A stretch of 64,000 nt of DNA, from the NCBI GenBank assembly GCA_018434355.1, contig JAHDPL010000003.1:62001-126000 (forward strand). The letters run 5' to 3'. The stretch comes from Sporomusaceae bacterium. Lineage in GTDB: Bacteria; Bacillota; Negativicutes; UBA1444. Below the pieces are notes generated by a model that saw only the letters and a program-made list of their open reading frames with translations, ran no database searches and was not told where the DNA came from. The translations under genes were made by a program, and so were the position numbers. This document shows positions 1 through 7,104 of the stretch, piece after piece; positions within the stretch are counted from its first letter, which is position 1; each line of letters starts with the position of its first letter.

Positions 1-2
1 AT

Positions 3-578
3 ACCGTGCATGATGAATATATTGCCAGCGAACGCTGCGCGTCATCCGAAGCAATCGCCGCAGGCACGATCTACCATCTGGCGGATTGGTTTCCTGATAG
101 TGGCGGCAAAACGCTGCAACTCAATCTGCGAGACTATGTGAATGCGGTCGTCGGGCCGGAATGGGCTGGCATGGCCCGGGCGGTTCACCGTCCGGCGCCG
201 GAAGCGGAAGCGGCAATACTAGCCCTATCTGCATCCCTCAAGGCGATCAAACCGGAAACCGCCGCCCAGCAGGCGGCCTATAGCGAGATGCTGCAGCGGT
301 TCACTGCGCTACGGGAGTTCCGCTATACCCGTCTCTACGGCAAGCGTTACGAACTGCCGTTTCCGATCTGGTTCTCCGTAATTTTCGGCGGAGTCATCAC
401 GATTGGTTTTACCTTGTTCTTTTCGATGCAAAGTACCCGGGCGCAGGCGTTGCTGATCTTTTTCGTTTCGGCGATGATCTGGAGCAATATCCTGATTATT
501 TCGGAGGTCCAGTATCCGTTTAACGGGATTAACATCACGCCGCCGCGGGCGATGTTGCAGTTGCAGCACCGATTTTGA
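3..578 (+). CDS. DUF4239 (bestrophin-like) membrane protein, 5' truncated
   Basis: The reading frame is open to the left edge, so the N-terminus is missing; the GTG at base 6 is in frame but need not be a start. The visible 190 residues have a soluble helical part (1-115) followed by two hydrophobic segments (about residues 122-140 and 145-165) and end in a short basic tail. The order, a cytosolic helical stretch with RLYGKRYELPFPIW just before paired membrane helices near the C-terminus, resembles DUF4239 proteins, a family of unknown function. The family call rests on general resemblance only. It is followed by a long non-coding leader belonging to aroF. Confidence 0.55.
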   Translation, partial: TVHDEYIASERCASSEAIAAGTIYHLADWFPDSGGKTLQLNLRDYVNAVVGPEWAGMARAVHRPAPEAEAAILALSASLKAIKPETAAQQAAYSEMLQRFTALREFRYTRLYGKRYELPFPIWFSVIFGGVITIGFTLFFSMQSTRAQALLIFFVSAMIWSNILIISEVQYPFNGINITPPRAMLQLQHRF

Positions 579-650
579 CATCAGGGGCAGGGCGTGGTAA
601 TCAAAAAATGTTACACTAAGTGATAAAAGTGCGGATTTTTTGACAAAAGG

Positions 651-679
651 TTGACACGTGGATTGTTGCCTGATAAAAT
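651..679 (+). promoter_or_regulatory. sigma-70-type promoter of the aroF leader
   Basis: A consensus -35 hexamer TTGACA (651-656) is followed after exactly 17 bases by TAAAAT (674-679). It lies 284 bases upstream of aroF, so the transcript would carry a long leader of roughly 270 bases containing two terminator-like hairpins. Confidence 0.7.
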
Positions 680-722
680 GACAACAATCATTCCCGTAGG
701 GAAAAGCGAGGTTGTATCCAAA

Positions 723-860
723 GTGAACGTTGCAACGGCATCGACCCGGCAAACCCGATATTTTACCTCTTTTGGCTGGCGCTACTTTTTTAGCGTTGGC
801 TTTTTTTATCGGGGTAAACAACATAGCGGGTTTGCGAAGGAGTTCTTGCCGGTGAGTTGA
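723..860 (+). CDS. possible aromatic-rich leader peptide of aroF
   Basis: A 45-codon frame starts at GTG 723, with GCGAGG (706-711) as a possible ribosome binding site, and stops at 858-860. Its middle (residues about 12-31) holds six Phe, three Tyr and one Trp in 20 residues, including GWRYFFSVGFFYRG. All three aromatic amino acids are therefore represented just upstream of the first enzyme of aromatic biosynthesis. The stop codon lies 36 bases before the hairpin at 896. This is the arrangement of an amino-acid attenuator. The caveat is that several Phe codons come from the T-runs of the hairpin at 774-807, so the aromatic content could be a by-product of that structure. Confidence 0.4.
   Translation: MNVATASTRQTRYFTSFGWRYFFSVGFFYRGKQHSGFAKEFLPVS
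774..807 (+). terminator. terminator-like hairpin inside the aroF leader
   Basis: GCTGGCGCTA (775-784) can pair with TAGCGTTGGC (791-800) around a six-base loop, with three G-U pairs, and is followed at once by seven T (801-807). It falls inside the putative leader ORF. A translating ribosome would prevent it from forming, so it may be part of the leader switch or a simple upstream terminator. Confidence 0.5.
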
Positions 861-895
861 CCGCATACATTGGCGGCAGCAAAATCATAGGCGAC

Positions 896-927
896 AGAAG
901 AAGGCTCGTTCGGGCCTTCTTTTTTTA
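896..927 (+). terminator. intrinsic terminator in aroF leader (attenuator candidate)
   Basis: AAGAAGGC (898-905) pairs with GCCTTCTT (914-921) and is followed by a T-run to 926. It stands between the only clear promoter (651-679) and the aroF start at 963, so aroF expression needs read-through or antitermination unless there is a weak promoter in the 36 bases that follow. I found no T-box consensus and no convincing antiterminator pairing by eye. Confidence 0.65.
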
Positions 928-962
928 TTGGACAGCGTTTTAATGCGAGAGGAGATGGCGGC

Positions 963-1976
963 ATGATCATCATCATCAATCCGTCGACGAACGAACGGCA
1001 ACTGGCGCAGTTGCAACAGGAGATTGAGCAGGCAGGCTGCGTTGTCAATCGCAGCGCCGATGGACTTCGGACCATTTTCGGCCTGACCGGTGATGTGGCG
1101 AAGCTGGACCCGGAGCAGCTGAAGAGCAAGCCCGGCGTTGAAAAGGTGGTGCGACTGAAAGAACCCTACAAAAAAGCCAACCGACTGTTTCGTGCGACGA
1201 ACACGCTGGTGCAGACGGCGGGACGGCAGATTGGCGGCGACCAACTGACGGTGATCGCCGGGCCCTGTTCGGTGGAAAGTGAATCGCAAATTGTCAGTAT
1301 CGCCGCGGCAGTAAAGGCGGCCGGAGCGGGATTTTTGCGCGGCGGTGCGTTCAAGCCGCGCAGCTCGCCTTACAGCTTTCAGGGCCTGAAGGAAGAGGGT
1401 CTGGAATTGCTGAAAATCGCCCGGGCCGCCACAGGCTTGCCGATTGTCAGTGAAATCATGTCGGTTTCGATGCTGGACCGGTTTGAACAGGAGGTCGACG
1501 TGTTGCAGATCGGCGCGCGCAACATGCAGAATTTCGACTTGCTGAAAGCGGTGGGGCAGATTCGCAAACCGGTGCTGCTCAAGCGCGGCATGAGCGCCAC
1601 GATCGAAGAGTTCCTGATGTCCGCCGAATACATCATGGTGGAAGGAAACGAAAATGTAATCCTCTGCGAAAGAGGGATTCGCACCTTCGAAACCTATACT
1701 CGCAACACGCTGGACCTCAGCGCAGTGTTGGCACTGAAAATGCAGAGCCATTTGCCGGTTCTGGTCGACCCCAGCCATGCGGCAGGCCTGTCCTGGATGG
1801 TGGAGTCGCTGTCCAAGGCGGCGGTGGCGGTTGGTGCCGACGGACTGATCATTGAGGTGCACAATGATCCGGCCAACGCCAAATGCGACGGACCGCAGTC
1901 AATTACCCCGGCTCGCTTCGCCGATCTGATGTTGTCACTGCGGGCCATCGCGCAATGTGAAAACAGGGTGGTATAG
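963..1976 (+). CDS. aroF: 3-deoxy-7-phosphoheptulonate (DAHP) synthase, type I beta
   Basis: This 337-residue protein condenses phosphoenolpyruvate with erythrose 4-phosphate, the first step of the shikimate pathway. Residues 1-70 form the small ferredoxin-like (ACT-like) regulatory domain found in the Thermotoga-type enzymes. The barrel follows, with AGPCSVES at 99-106, KPRSSPYSFQG at 131-141, a later LLKRG segment and DPSHAAG near residue 264, all signature elements of the KDPG/DAHP synthase family. Length matches that family. The start ATG has GAGAGGAGATGG just upstream. It appears to be a single-gene unit. The long leader with two hairpins suggests attenuation control, and the regulatory domain suggests allosteric inhibition by an aromatic amino acid, as known in the family. 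Confidence 0.95.
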   Translation: MIIIINPSTNERQLAQLQQEIEQAGCVVNRSADGLRTIFGLTGDVAKLDPEQLKSKPGVEKVVRLKEPYKKANRLFRATNTLVQTAGRQIGGDQLTVIAGPCSVESESQIVSIAAAVKAAGAGFLRGGAFKPRSSPYSFQGLKEEGLELLKIARAATGLPIVSEIMSVSMLDRFEQEVDVLQIGARNMQNFDLLKAVGQIRKPVLLKRGMSATIEEFLMSAEYIMVEGNENVILCERGIRTFETYTRNTLDLSAVLALKMQSHLPVLVDPSHAAGLSWMVESLSKAAVAVGADGLIIEVHNDPANAKCDGPQSITPARFADLMLSLRAIAQCENRVV

Positions 1977-1981
1977 AAGAA

Positions 1982-2020
1982 GCCCCTGACGATTCCATGA
2001 CGGATTCGGCAGGGGCGTTA
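1982..2020. terminator. hairpin between convergent aroF and nrdD
   Basis: GCCCCTG (1982-1988) is complementary to CAGGGGC (2010-2016), spanning a 21-base loop. A short GTTATTAT tract follows on the plus strand. It sits between the ends of the two convergent genes and could serve both, but the loop is large and the T-tract weak. Confidence 0.4.
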
Positions 2021-2039
2021 TTATGCGATTCTTTGCTGC

Positions 2040-4376
2040 TTAGACTTTAGAAACCGACATATGTTTGAAGCGGTCGCGTTCCTCGGCCCGTTTGGCATTG
2101 TTGAACCGGTCCAGCGTACCCACCAGGTAACCGGTGATGCGGCGAATCCGTTCGAACTGCGGCCCGCCATCGGTCTCCTTGCGGCTGCATTTGGGGCAAC
2201 TGCCGTTGATGATGCCGGTGTAGCCGCAAACAGGGTCGCGGTCGACCGGGTGGTTGATCGAGCCATAGCCGACACCGCTGTCTTTCATGCAGCGGATGAT
2301 CGCTTCCATCGAAGACGGGTTTTTTGCCGGATCGCCATCCAGTTCGACGTAAGTGATGTGACCGGCGTTGGTCATGGCGTGATACGGTGCTTCAATTTGG
2401 ATTTTTTCATAAGCGCCGATTGGGAAGTAGACAGGAATGTGGAACGAGTTGGTGTAGTATTCCTTGTCGGTGATTTCGGGAATCACGCCGAACCGTTTGC
2501 GGTCGATGTTGACGAATCTGCCGGCGAGGCCTTCGGCCGGAGTGGCGAGCAAGGTGAAATTGAGCTTGTATTTTTGCGCGGCTTCATCGAGGCGCTTGCG
2601 GATGTGGCCGACGATTTCCAGGCCAAGCTTCTGCGAATCCGCCGACTCGCCATGATGACGTCCGGTCAGCGCTTTCAAGGTTTCAGCCAGACCGATGAAG
2701 CCGATCGACAGGGTGCCGTGTCGCAGGACTTCGCGCAGTTCATCGTCAGGTCCCAATTTTTCCGAATCCAGCCAGATGCCGTTGCCCATCAGGAACGGGA
2801 AGTTGCGGATTTTTTTGCGGCACTGGATCTCGAACCGGTCAAGAATCTGGTCGATGCACAGGGCGATGATGTCATCGAGCCGCTGGTAAAAATCGCCGAG
2901 GTTGCCGTTGCTGAGCAGCGCCAGGCGGGGCAGGTTGAATGAAGTGAAGCTGAGGTTGCCGCGTCCGGTGACGATTTGCCGCGTCGGGTCGTTGACGTTC
3001 GCGATGACCCGGGTGCGGCAGCCCATGTAGACCACCTCGGTCTCCGGTCGGCCAGGCTGATAAAACTGCAGGTTGAACGGAGCGTCCAGGAACGAGAAGT
3101 TGGGGAACAGCCGCTTGGCGCTTACCCGGCAGGACAGCTGGAACAGATCGTAGTTCGGGTCGGTAGGATTGTAGTTGACGCCTTCCTTCACCTTGAAGAT
3201 CTGAATCGGGAAGATCGGCGTTTCACCGTAACCGAGACCGGCTTCGGTCGCCAACAGGATGTTGCGGGTGACCATCCGGCCTTCGGGTGAAATGTCTGTG
3301 CCGTAATTGATCGAGCTGAACGGAACCTGGGCGCCGGCCCGGCTGTGCATGGTGTTCAGGTTGTGGATCAGTGCTTCCATCGCCTGATAGGTGGCTTTTT
3401 CGGTTTCTTTCAGCGACTGCTTCAGCGAGTACGCCTGCGCCTTTTTAAGCAATTCGGGATTTACCACTGCCGACAACACGCGGAATTCTTCTTCCAGATA
3501 ACCGTTACTGCCGCTGATTTCCGGTTTCAGTTGCAGCCGCTCGCTGATTTCGCGGCCGGACAGCCTGACTTTTTCGGCAAGTCCTTCCTGATTATCGGTG
3601 GAGAACTCCAGCGTCTTGGTCAGGTTGTCCCAGTAACGGCGGGCAAAGGTTTTGCGAACGCCATCAGCCAGACCGTAATCGAAAGACGGGATGCTCTGGC
3701 CGCCATGCTGGTCATTTTGGTTAGACTGGATGGCGATGCAGGCGAGGGCAGAATAACTGGCAATGTCATTCGGTTCGCGCAGGAATCCGTGTCCGGTATT
3801 AAACCCGTCTTTAAACAACTTTTGCAGGTCGATTTGGCAACAGGTGGTGGTCAGGGTGTAAAAATCGAAGTCGTGGATGTGAATATCGCCGTCATTGTGC
3901 GCTTTGGCATGTTCCGGTTTCAAAATGTACATCTCGTTGAAAATTTTGGCGCCTTCCGCACCGTATTTCAACATCGATCCCATGGCGGTATCGCCGTCGA
4001 TATTGGCGTTGTCCCGCTTCAGGTCGCTGTTCTTCGAATCGCTGTTGGCGATCTCTTCATAGGTTTTCATCAAACGGGTGTTCATTTCGCGGGCCCGCGT
4101 CCGCTCGGCCCGGTACAGGATATATGCCTTGGCGGTCTTCGGCAGACCGGCGTCAATCAGAACCGTTTCGACGATGTCCTGAATTTCTTCAACGGTTGGG
4201 GCATTGCCAGTCGCGAGACTGCGCTCGGTTTTCTCCGCTACCAGAATTGCCAGTGAAAGCGCCTTGGCCTCGTCTGCTTCGCCAGTGACTCGCAGCGCTT
4301 TGGCAATCGCGTTGGTGATCTTCTCCAGATTGAATGTTACGGTGCGTCCGTCGCGTTTGGTGATGGTCGAAATCAT
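2040..4376 (-). CDS. nrdD: anaerobic (class III) ribonucleoside-triphosphate reductase
   Basis: The product reduces ribonucleoside triphosphates to deoxynucleotides using a glycyl radical and is active only without oxygen. From the N-terminus there is an ATP-cone (from MISTITKRDGR, about residues 1-95), the barrel with TTTCCQID holding active-site cysteines, and a C-terminal tail with CGYTG...CPKC zinc ligands followed by RRITGYLVG, the glycyl radical loop. I took ATG 4376 as start (778 residues) because the ATP-cone begins there; an in-frame GTG at 4427 would add 17 unconserved residues. No ribosome binding site is convincing for either. No nrdG activase lies next to it, so it must be elsewhere. 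In the zinc tail the first expected cysteine appears to be Asp (DRDPVC). Two NrdR boxes lie upstream. Confidence 0.95.
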   Translation of the reverse strand: MISTITKRDGRTVTFNLEKITNAIAKALRVTGEADEAKALSLAILVAEKTERSLATGNAPTVEEIQDIVETVLIDAGLPKTAKAYILYRAERTRAREMNTRLMKTYEEIANSDSKNSDLKRDNANIDGDTAMGSMLKYGAEGAKIFNEMYILKPEHAKAHNDGDIHIHDFDFYTLTTTCCQIDLQKLFKDGFNTGHGFLREPNDIASYSALACIAIQSNQNDQHGGQSIPSFDYGLADGVRKTFARRYWDNLTKTLEFSTDNQEGLAEKVRLSGREISERLQLKPEISGSNGYLEEEFRVLSAVVNPELLKKAQAYSLKQSLKETEKATYQAMEALIHNLNTMHSRAGAQVPFSSINYGTDISPEGRMVTRNILLATEAGLGYGETPIFPIQIFKVKEGVNYNPTDPNYDLFQLSCRVSAKRLFPNFSFLDAPFNLQFYQPGRPETEVVYMGCRTRVIANVNDPTRQIVTGRGNLSFTSFNLPRLALLSNGNLGDFYQRLDDIIALCIDQILDRFEIQCRKKIRNFPFLMGNGIWLDSEKLGPDDELREVLRHGTLSIGFIGLAETLKALTGRHHGESADSQKLGLEIVGHIRKRLDEAAQKYKLNFTLLATPAEGLAGRFVNIDRKRFGVIPEITDKEYYTNSFHIPVYFPIGAYEKIQIEAPYHAMTNAGHITYVELDGDPAKNPSSMEAIIRCMKDSGVGYGSINHPVDRDPVCGYTGIINGSCPKCSRKETDGGPQFERIRRITGYLVGTLDRFNNAKRAEERDRFKHMSVSKV

Positions 4377-4451
4377 AATCGCCGGCTGCTGCCTGGTTAG
4401 AGACCCAGCCTGTTCACACTCCTTCACAGAAAAATATCAGGTGCAATATAA

Positions 4452-4480
4452 ATGCTAACACTATATATAGTGTTTGTAAA
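4452..4480 (-). promoter_or_regulatory. nrdD promoter overlapping an NrdR box
   Basis: On the minus strand TTTACA (complement of 4475-4480) is followed after 17 bases by TAGCAT (complement of 4452-4457). The 17-base spacer is almost entirely the NrdR box at 4458-4473, so repressor binding would block polymerase directly. Confidence 0.6.
4458..4473. promoter_or_regulatory. NrdR box 1
   Basis: ACACTATATATAGTGT is a perfect 16-base palindrome and an exact match to the NrdR consensus, the ATP/dATP-sensing repressor of ribonucleotide reductase genes. It lies between the -35 and -10 of the nrdD promoter. Confidence 0.92.
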
Positions 4481-4489
4481 TAGTTTTTA

Positions 4490-4505
4490 GCGCAATATAT
4501 TGTAA
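4490..4505. promoter_or_regulatory. NrdR box 2
   Basis: GCGCAATATATTGTAA has the core CAATATATTG of an NrdR box. Its centre is 32 bases from that of box 1, close to three helical turns, the usual spacing of paired NrdR boxes. The pair therefore places both sites on the same face of the helix. Confidence 0.88.
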
Positions 4506-4653
4506 AAAATCCGAGATTTTTTGATAATTCTGGCGATGCTTTTTACCTAACCGATAATGATTGTTGGCGAAACTTCGCCGTTTGAGGCCGATCGCGCAGT
4601 GGTGAAAAAATTAGCGCGAACTGGCAGGCGGTGCTGTTCGCGCTGAAGAAAAG

Positions 4654-5361
4654 TTAGTTTTTGTGTTTTTCCGGTTGCGTTAGTGAAGCGTCAACCGGAC
4701 AGGTTTGTTCCGCAGCTGACGGCGTTGCATTGCGCGCCGCCAGCCACATACAGCCGAGTAGCGCCACAGTGCCGACCAGCACAATCGGCAAGGTCCAGAA
4801 GTCGGCCGGAACATTTTCATACAGTCCGGCAATGCCAAAGCCGATGAACAGCAGCGCCGCGACCCATTTCATCGTTCGTTCGGGGATTTTGTGACCCAGC
4901 ACGATGCCAAACACAATGCCGATTCCATCGGCGATCATCATGCCTGCCGTAGTACCCAGCCAAACGGGAAGGATGGTCTGATATTTGGCGGCGAGAGCGA
5001 TTGTGGCCAGTTGTGTTTTGTCGCCCATTTCTGCGATGAAAAAAGCGATGGCGACGGTCCAGAACGGGCTGAACTTGTCTTTTTTTGCTTCATCCCCCAG
5101 TTCATCGCCGCGGATGGTCCAAACGCCGAACAGAATGAAGGAAAGCGCCGCGCCGATCTGGATTGTCGACAGCGGGATCAATGCGGTGAGGTAGTTGCCC
5201 ACCAGCACGGCAAACAGGTGATTGAGAATGGTGGCGACCAGGACGCCCCACATGACGGTCTGCCAGCGAAAACGGCAGGCGAACGCCATTGCCAAGAGTT
5301 GTGTTTTGTCGCCCATTTCCGCCAGGACGACAAAAGCGAGCGACGCGAGAAAAGCGGTCAT
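4654..5361 (-). CDS. UPF0016/GDT1 family manganese exporter
   Basis: This is a 235-residue integral membrane protein of about six to seven helices built from two homologous halves. Each half carries the family signature EMGDKTQ: residues 15-21 and 111-117. The acidic residues of the two motifs form the cation pathway in this family (TMEM165/Gdt1, bacterial MneA), which exports Mn2+ or exchanges Ca2+/Mn2+. ATG 5361 is chosen because AAAGGAGG lies eight bases upstream; an upstream in-frame start at 5430 would run through the riboswitch terminator. The leader is a manganese-sensing yybP-ykoY riboswitch, so expression should rise with Mn2+, consistent with efflux. Single-gene unit. Confidence 0.92.
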   Translation of the reverse strand: MTAFLASLAFVVLAEMGDKTQLLAMAFACRFRWQTVMWGVLVATILNHLFAVLVGNYLTALIPLSTIQIGAALSFILFGVWTIRGDELGDEAKKDKFSPFWTVAIAFFIAEMGDKTQLATIALAAKYQTILPVWLGTTAGMMIADGIGIVFGIVLGHKIPERTMKWVAALLFIGFGIAGLYENVPADFWTLPIVLVGTVALLGCMWLAARNATPSAAEQTCPVDASLTQPEKHKN

Positions 5362-5400
5362 AAAAAAGAGCCTCCTTTGCATTTCGGCCGGCGCAGCGTA

Positions 5401-5531
5401 CAAAAAAACGAGACGCTTCGGCCCAACCATGACGGTTACGCCGAAGGTCTCGCTGATTGACGGATGTCAACGGTGCGGCCAGGCATTTCTGCCAGTATGT
5501 TGACCGTACCCGGGCAGCTACTCCCCTTCAG
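5401..5531 (-). ncRNA. yybP-ykoY manganese riboswitch with expression platform
   Basis: Read on the minus strand, the leader starts with the conserved GGGGAGTAGC (complement of 5517-5526), passes through a long hairpin region with paired ACGGTCAAC and GTTGAC segments, and reaches the second conserved arm GCGAGACCTTC. The last arm can instead form a strong hairpin, GAGACCTTCGGC with GCCGAAGCGTCTC, followed by seven U (complement of 5402-5408), a terminator. This matches the Mn2+-ON architecture in which metal binding locks the aptamer and prevents termination. It stands directly upstream of a UPF0016 gene, the best-known target of this riboswitch class. Confidence 0.88.
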
Positions 5532-5549
5532 GATGAATGGATAGATATA

Positions 5550-5578
5550 ATTTAATCAATTATCGACGCCGGTGTCAA
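5550..5578 (-). promoter_or_regulatory. promoter of the manganese riboswitch transcript
   Basis: On the minus strand TTGACA (complement of 5573-5578) is followed after 17 bases by TTAAAT (complement of 5550-5555). It lies within the last codons of the upstream transporter gene and would start transcription just before the aptamer. Confidence 0.5.
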
Positions 5579-6937
5579 GAGAAAGCCGGTCAGTACCACG
5601 ACCAGGCTGCCGGCCAGACCTGGCAGCAGTGGATTGCCATAGCCGGGATACAGCAGCAACCAGGCCAGCGAGGCAAACAGTCCCGCCAGCATTGAGCAGA
5701 CCGCGATGGCAGGGCGGAGTTTCCCCGGACAGAGGATTGCCAGCGTTAACGGGATGAAAATTCCTGTTCCGCGTAGGGCCATCGATAAGAAATTCCAATC
5801 CAGCACCAGGCTGTTAAGGTTATGCAGGACAAAATGCGCTGCAAATAGGCAGACAAACAGAATGCTGCCGCGGTTCGCCCATAATTGAAGCCGATTGTTG
5901 TGCAGACCGCAAAGCTCATGCAGGATGTCGCCGGAAAACATCGAGCCGATGCCCAGCGACAGTCCGGCAATCGAGCCGATGGCCGAAAGTAAAAGCGCAG
6001 CCAGGGCAATGCCGCCGAGCCAGGCCGGGAGATAATTCACCAGATAAAGCGGCAGGGCATGAAGCGGCAAAATGTCGGGATGATTGGCCCGCATGAACAG
6101 GCCGACAAGGACCGAGGGCAGGCCGATGGGGATTGTCAGGCTTGCGGCCGTTAACGACCCGACCATCGCAGTATGCGGGTTGCGTGCGGCAAAAATTGCC
6201 TGCGCATAGGTCTGGGTCGAGATGATTCCGATAATCAGAGAACCGGCATTGCTGAGCGCCAAACCGCCGCCCTGGCCAAGCAGGCTTAGCCAGGGCCCCG
6301 AACTAAAAGTGGAATGCAGGCCGTTGATGCCGCCAAGGCTTGCCAAGGCGGTAGTTCCGGCAACGACCAGCGTCAGGTACAATAAACCGGTCTTGCACAA
6401 ACCGGACCAGGCCGCGCCTCTGATGCCGCCCCAAAACACATACAGGCAGACCAACCCTACGGTTACGAACGCTGCGGCGAGCGAAGACACGCCAAGTATC
6501 GCGCTGATCAGGCCGAAACAGGAAAGCATGCTGGCGATAATGCTGAAGAAGATTCCTGCCGAGGAGGCCAGACTAGTGATTGGGCCGGCGGATTTTCCGT
6601 AGTGGGCGACCAGAAACTGCGGGATGGTCGACAGGCCGGTTTGCCGCAGCGGGTAGGCATAGAAAAGGGCCAGTAGAAAAAGGCCGATACCAGATCCCAG
6701 CGTGAACCACCAGGCGGACAGGCCGACGCAAAACGCCAGTTGCGCGGTTCCCAGCGTTGCCGCCCCGCCGATGATCGTGCCGACAATCGCGCCGGATACA
6801 ATCGGTGCGCCAGATGCGCGATTGCCCAAACTGTAGTCTTCGGCCCCGCCGATTTTACGAGCTGCAAGCAGGCTCGGCAGCAAAAAGAGAATCAGGGTAA
6901 TGACAAGACTGAGCAGATGTTCGCCGTTAAGCTGCAT
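5552..6937 (-). CDS. sodium:solute symporter family protein
   Basis: A 461-residue, strongly hydrophobic protein with roughly twelve to thirteen membrane helices. The N-terminal helix followed by KIGGAEDYSLGNR and then GAIVGTIIGGAATLGTAQLAF is typical of the SSS (SLC5-like) family, where this region contributes to sodium and substrate binding. Substrate cannot be read from sequence. GGAGG lies 11 bases before the ATG. It is divergent from the LysR gene at 7105 across 167 bases, the usual layout of a LysR regulator with its target, and a perfect LysR-type dyad lies 22 bases before the start codon. Confidence 0.85.
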   Translation of the reverse strand: MQLNGEHLLSLVITLILFLLPSLLAARKIGGAEDYSLGNRASGAPIVSGAIVGTIIGGAATLGTAQLAFCVGLSAWWFTLGSGIGLFLLALFYAYPLRQTGLSTIPQFLVAHYGKSAGPITSLASSAGIFFSIIASMLSCFGLISAILGVSSLAAAFVTVGLVCLYVFWGGIRGAAWSGLCKTGLLYLTLVVAGTTALASLGGINGLHSTFSSGPWLSLLGQGGGLALSNAGSLIIGIISTQTYAQAIFAARNPHTAMVGSLTAASLTIPIGLPSVLVGLFMRANHPDILPLHALPLYLVNYLPAWLGGIALAALLLSAIGSIAGLSLGIGSMFSGDILHELCGLHNNRLQLWANRGSILFVCLFAAHFVLHNLNSLVLDWNFLSMALRGTGIFIPLTLAILCPGKLRPAIAVCSMLAGLFASLAWLLLYPGYGNPLLPGLAGSLVVVLTGFLLTPASIID

Positions 6938-6958
6938 TGAGGGATTCGCCTCCGCAAA

Positions 6959-6971
6959 TCAAGTAACTTGA
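6959..6971. promoter_or_regulatory. T-N11-A dyad, probable LysR operator
   Basis: TCAAGTAACTTGA is a perfect inverted repeat (TCAAGT-A-ACTTGA) fitting the T-N11-A rule for LysR-type regulators. It lies in the intergenic region between the divergent symporter and lysR genes, closer to the symporter start. Confidence 0.6.
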
Positions 6972-7104
6972 CGAGGTTTCGTCTATCCATTACGATTATA
7001 GCAAGGCGCAAACAATACTTATAATACTTGTTTCTGGCGATTGATATATCTTGCAAGGTATAATAAAAGCAATATAAAGCAATATACGAACAGACGAGGC
7101 AACG

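Noticed and set aside
700-960. T-box riboswitch in the aroF leader
   Set aside because: The conserved T-box sequence (AGGGTGGNACCGCG type) is not present.
885-1862. Long open frame of 325 codons antisense to aroF
   Set aside because: It overlaps a full, conserved DAHP synthase, has Arg/His-rich shadow composition and no ribosome binding site.
2040-4376. An nrdG activase gene next to nrdD
   Set aside because: No radical-SAM CxxxCxxC protein is encoded on either side; neighbours are aroF and the manganese exporter.
5382-5470. N-terminal extension of the manganese exporter and a separate small protein in the riboswitch region
   Set aside because: The frames run through the aptamer and terminator; the good ribosome binding site is at 5371-5378, giving the shorter start.
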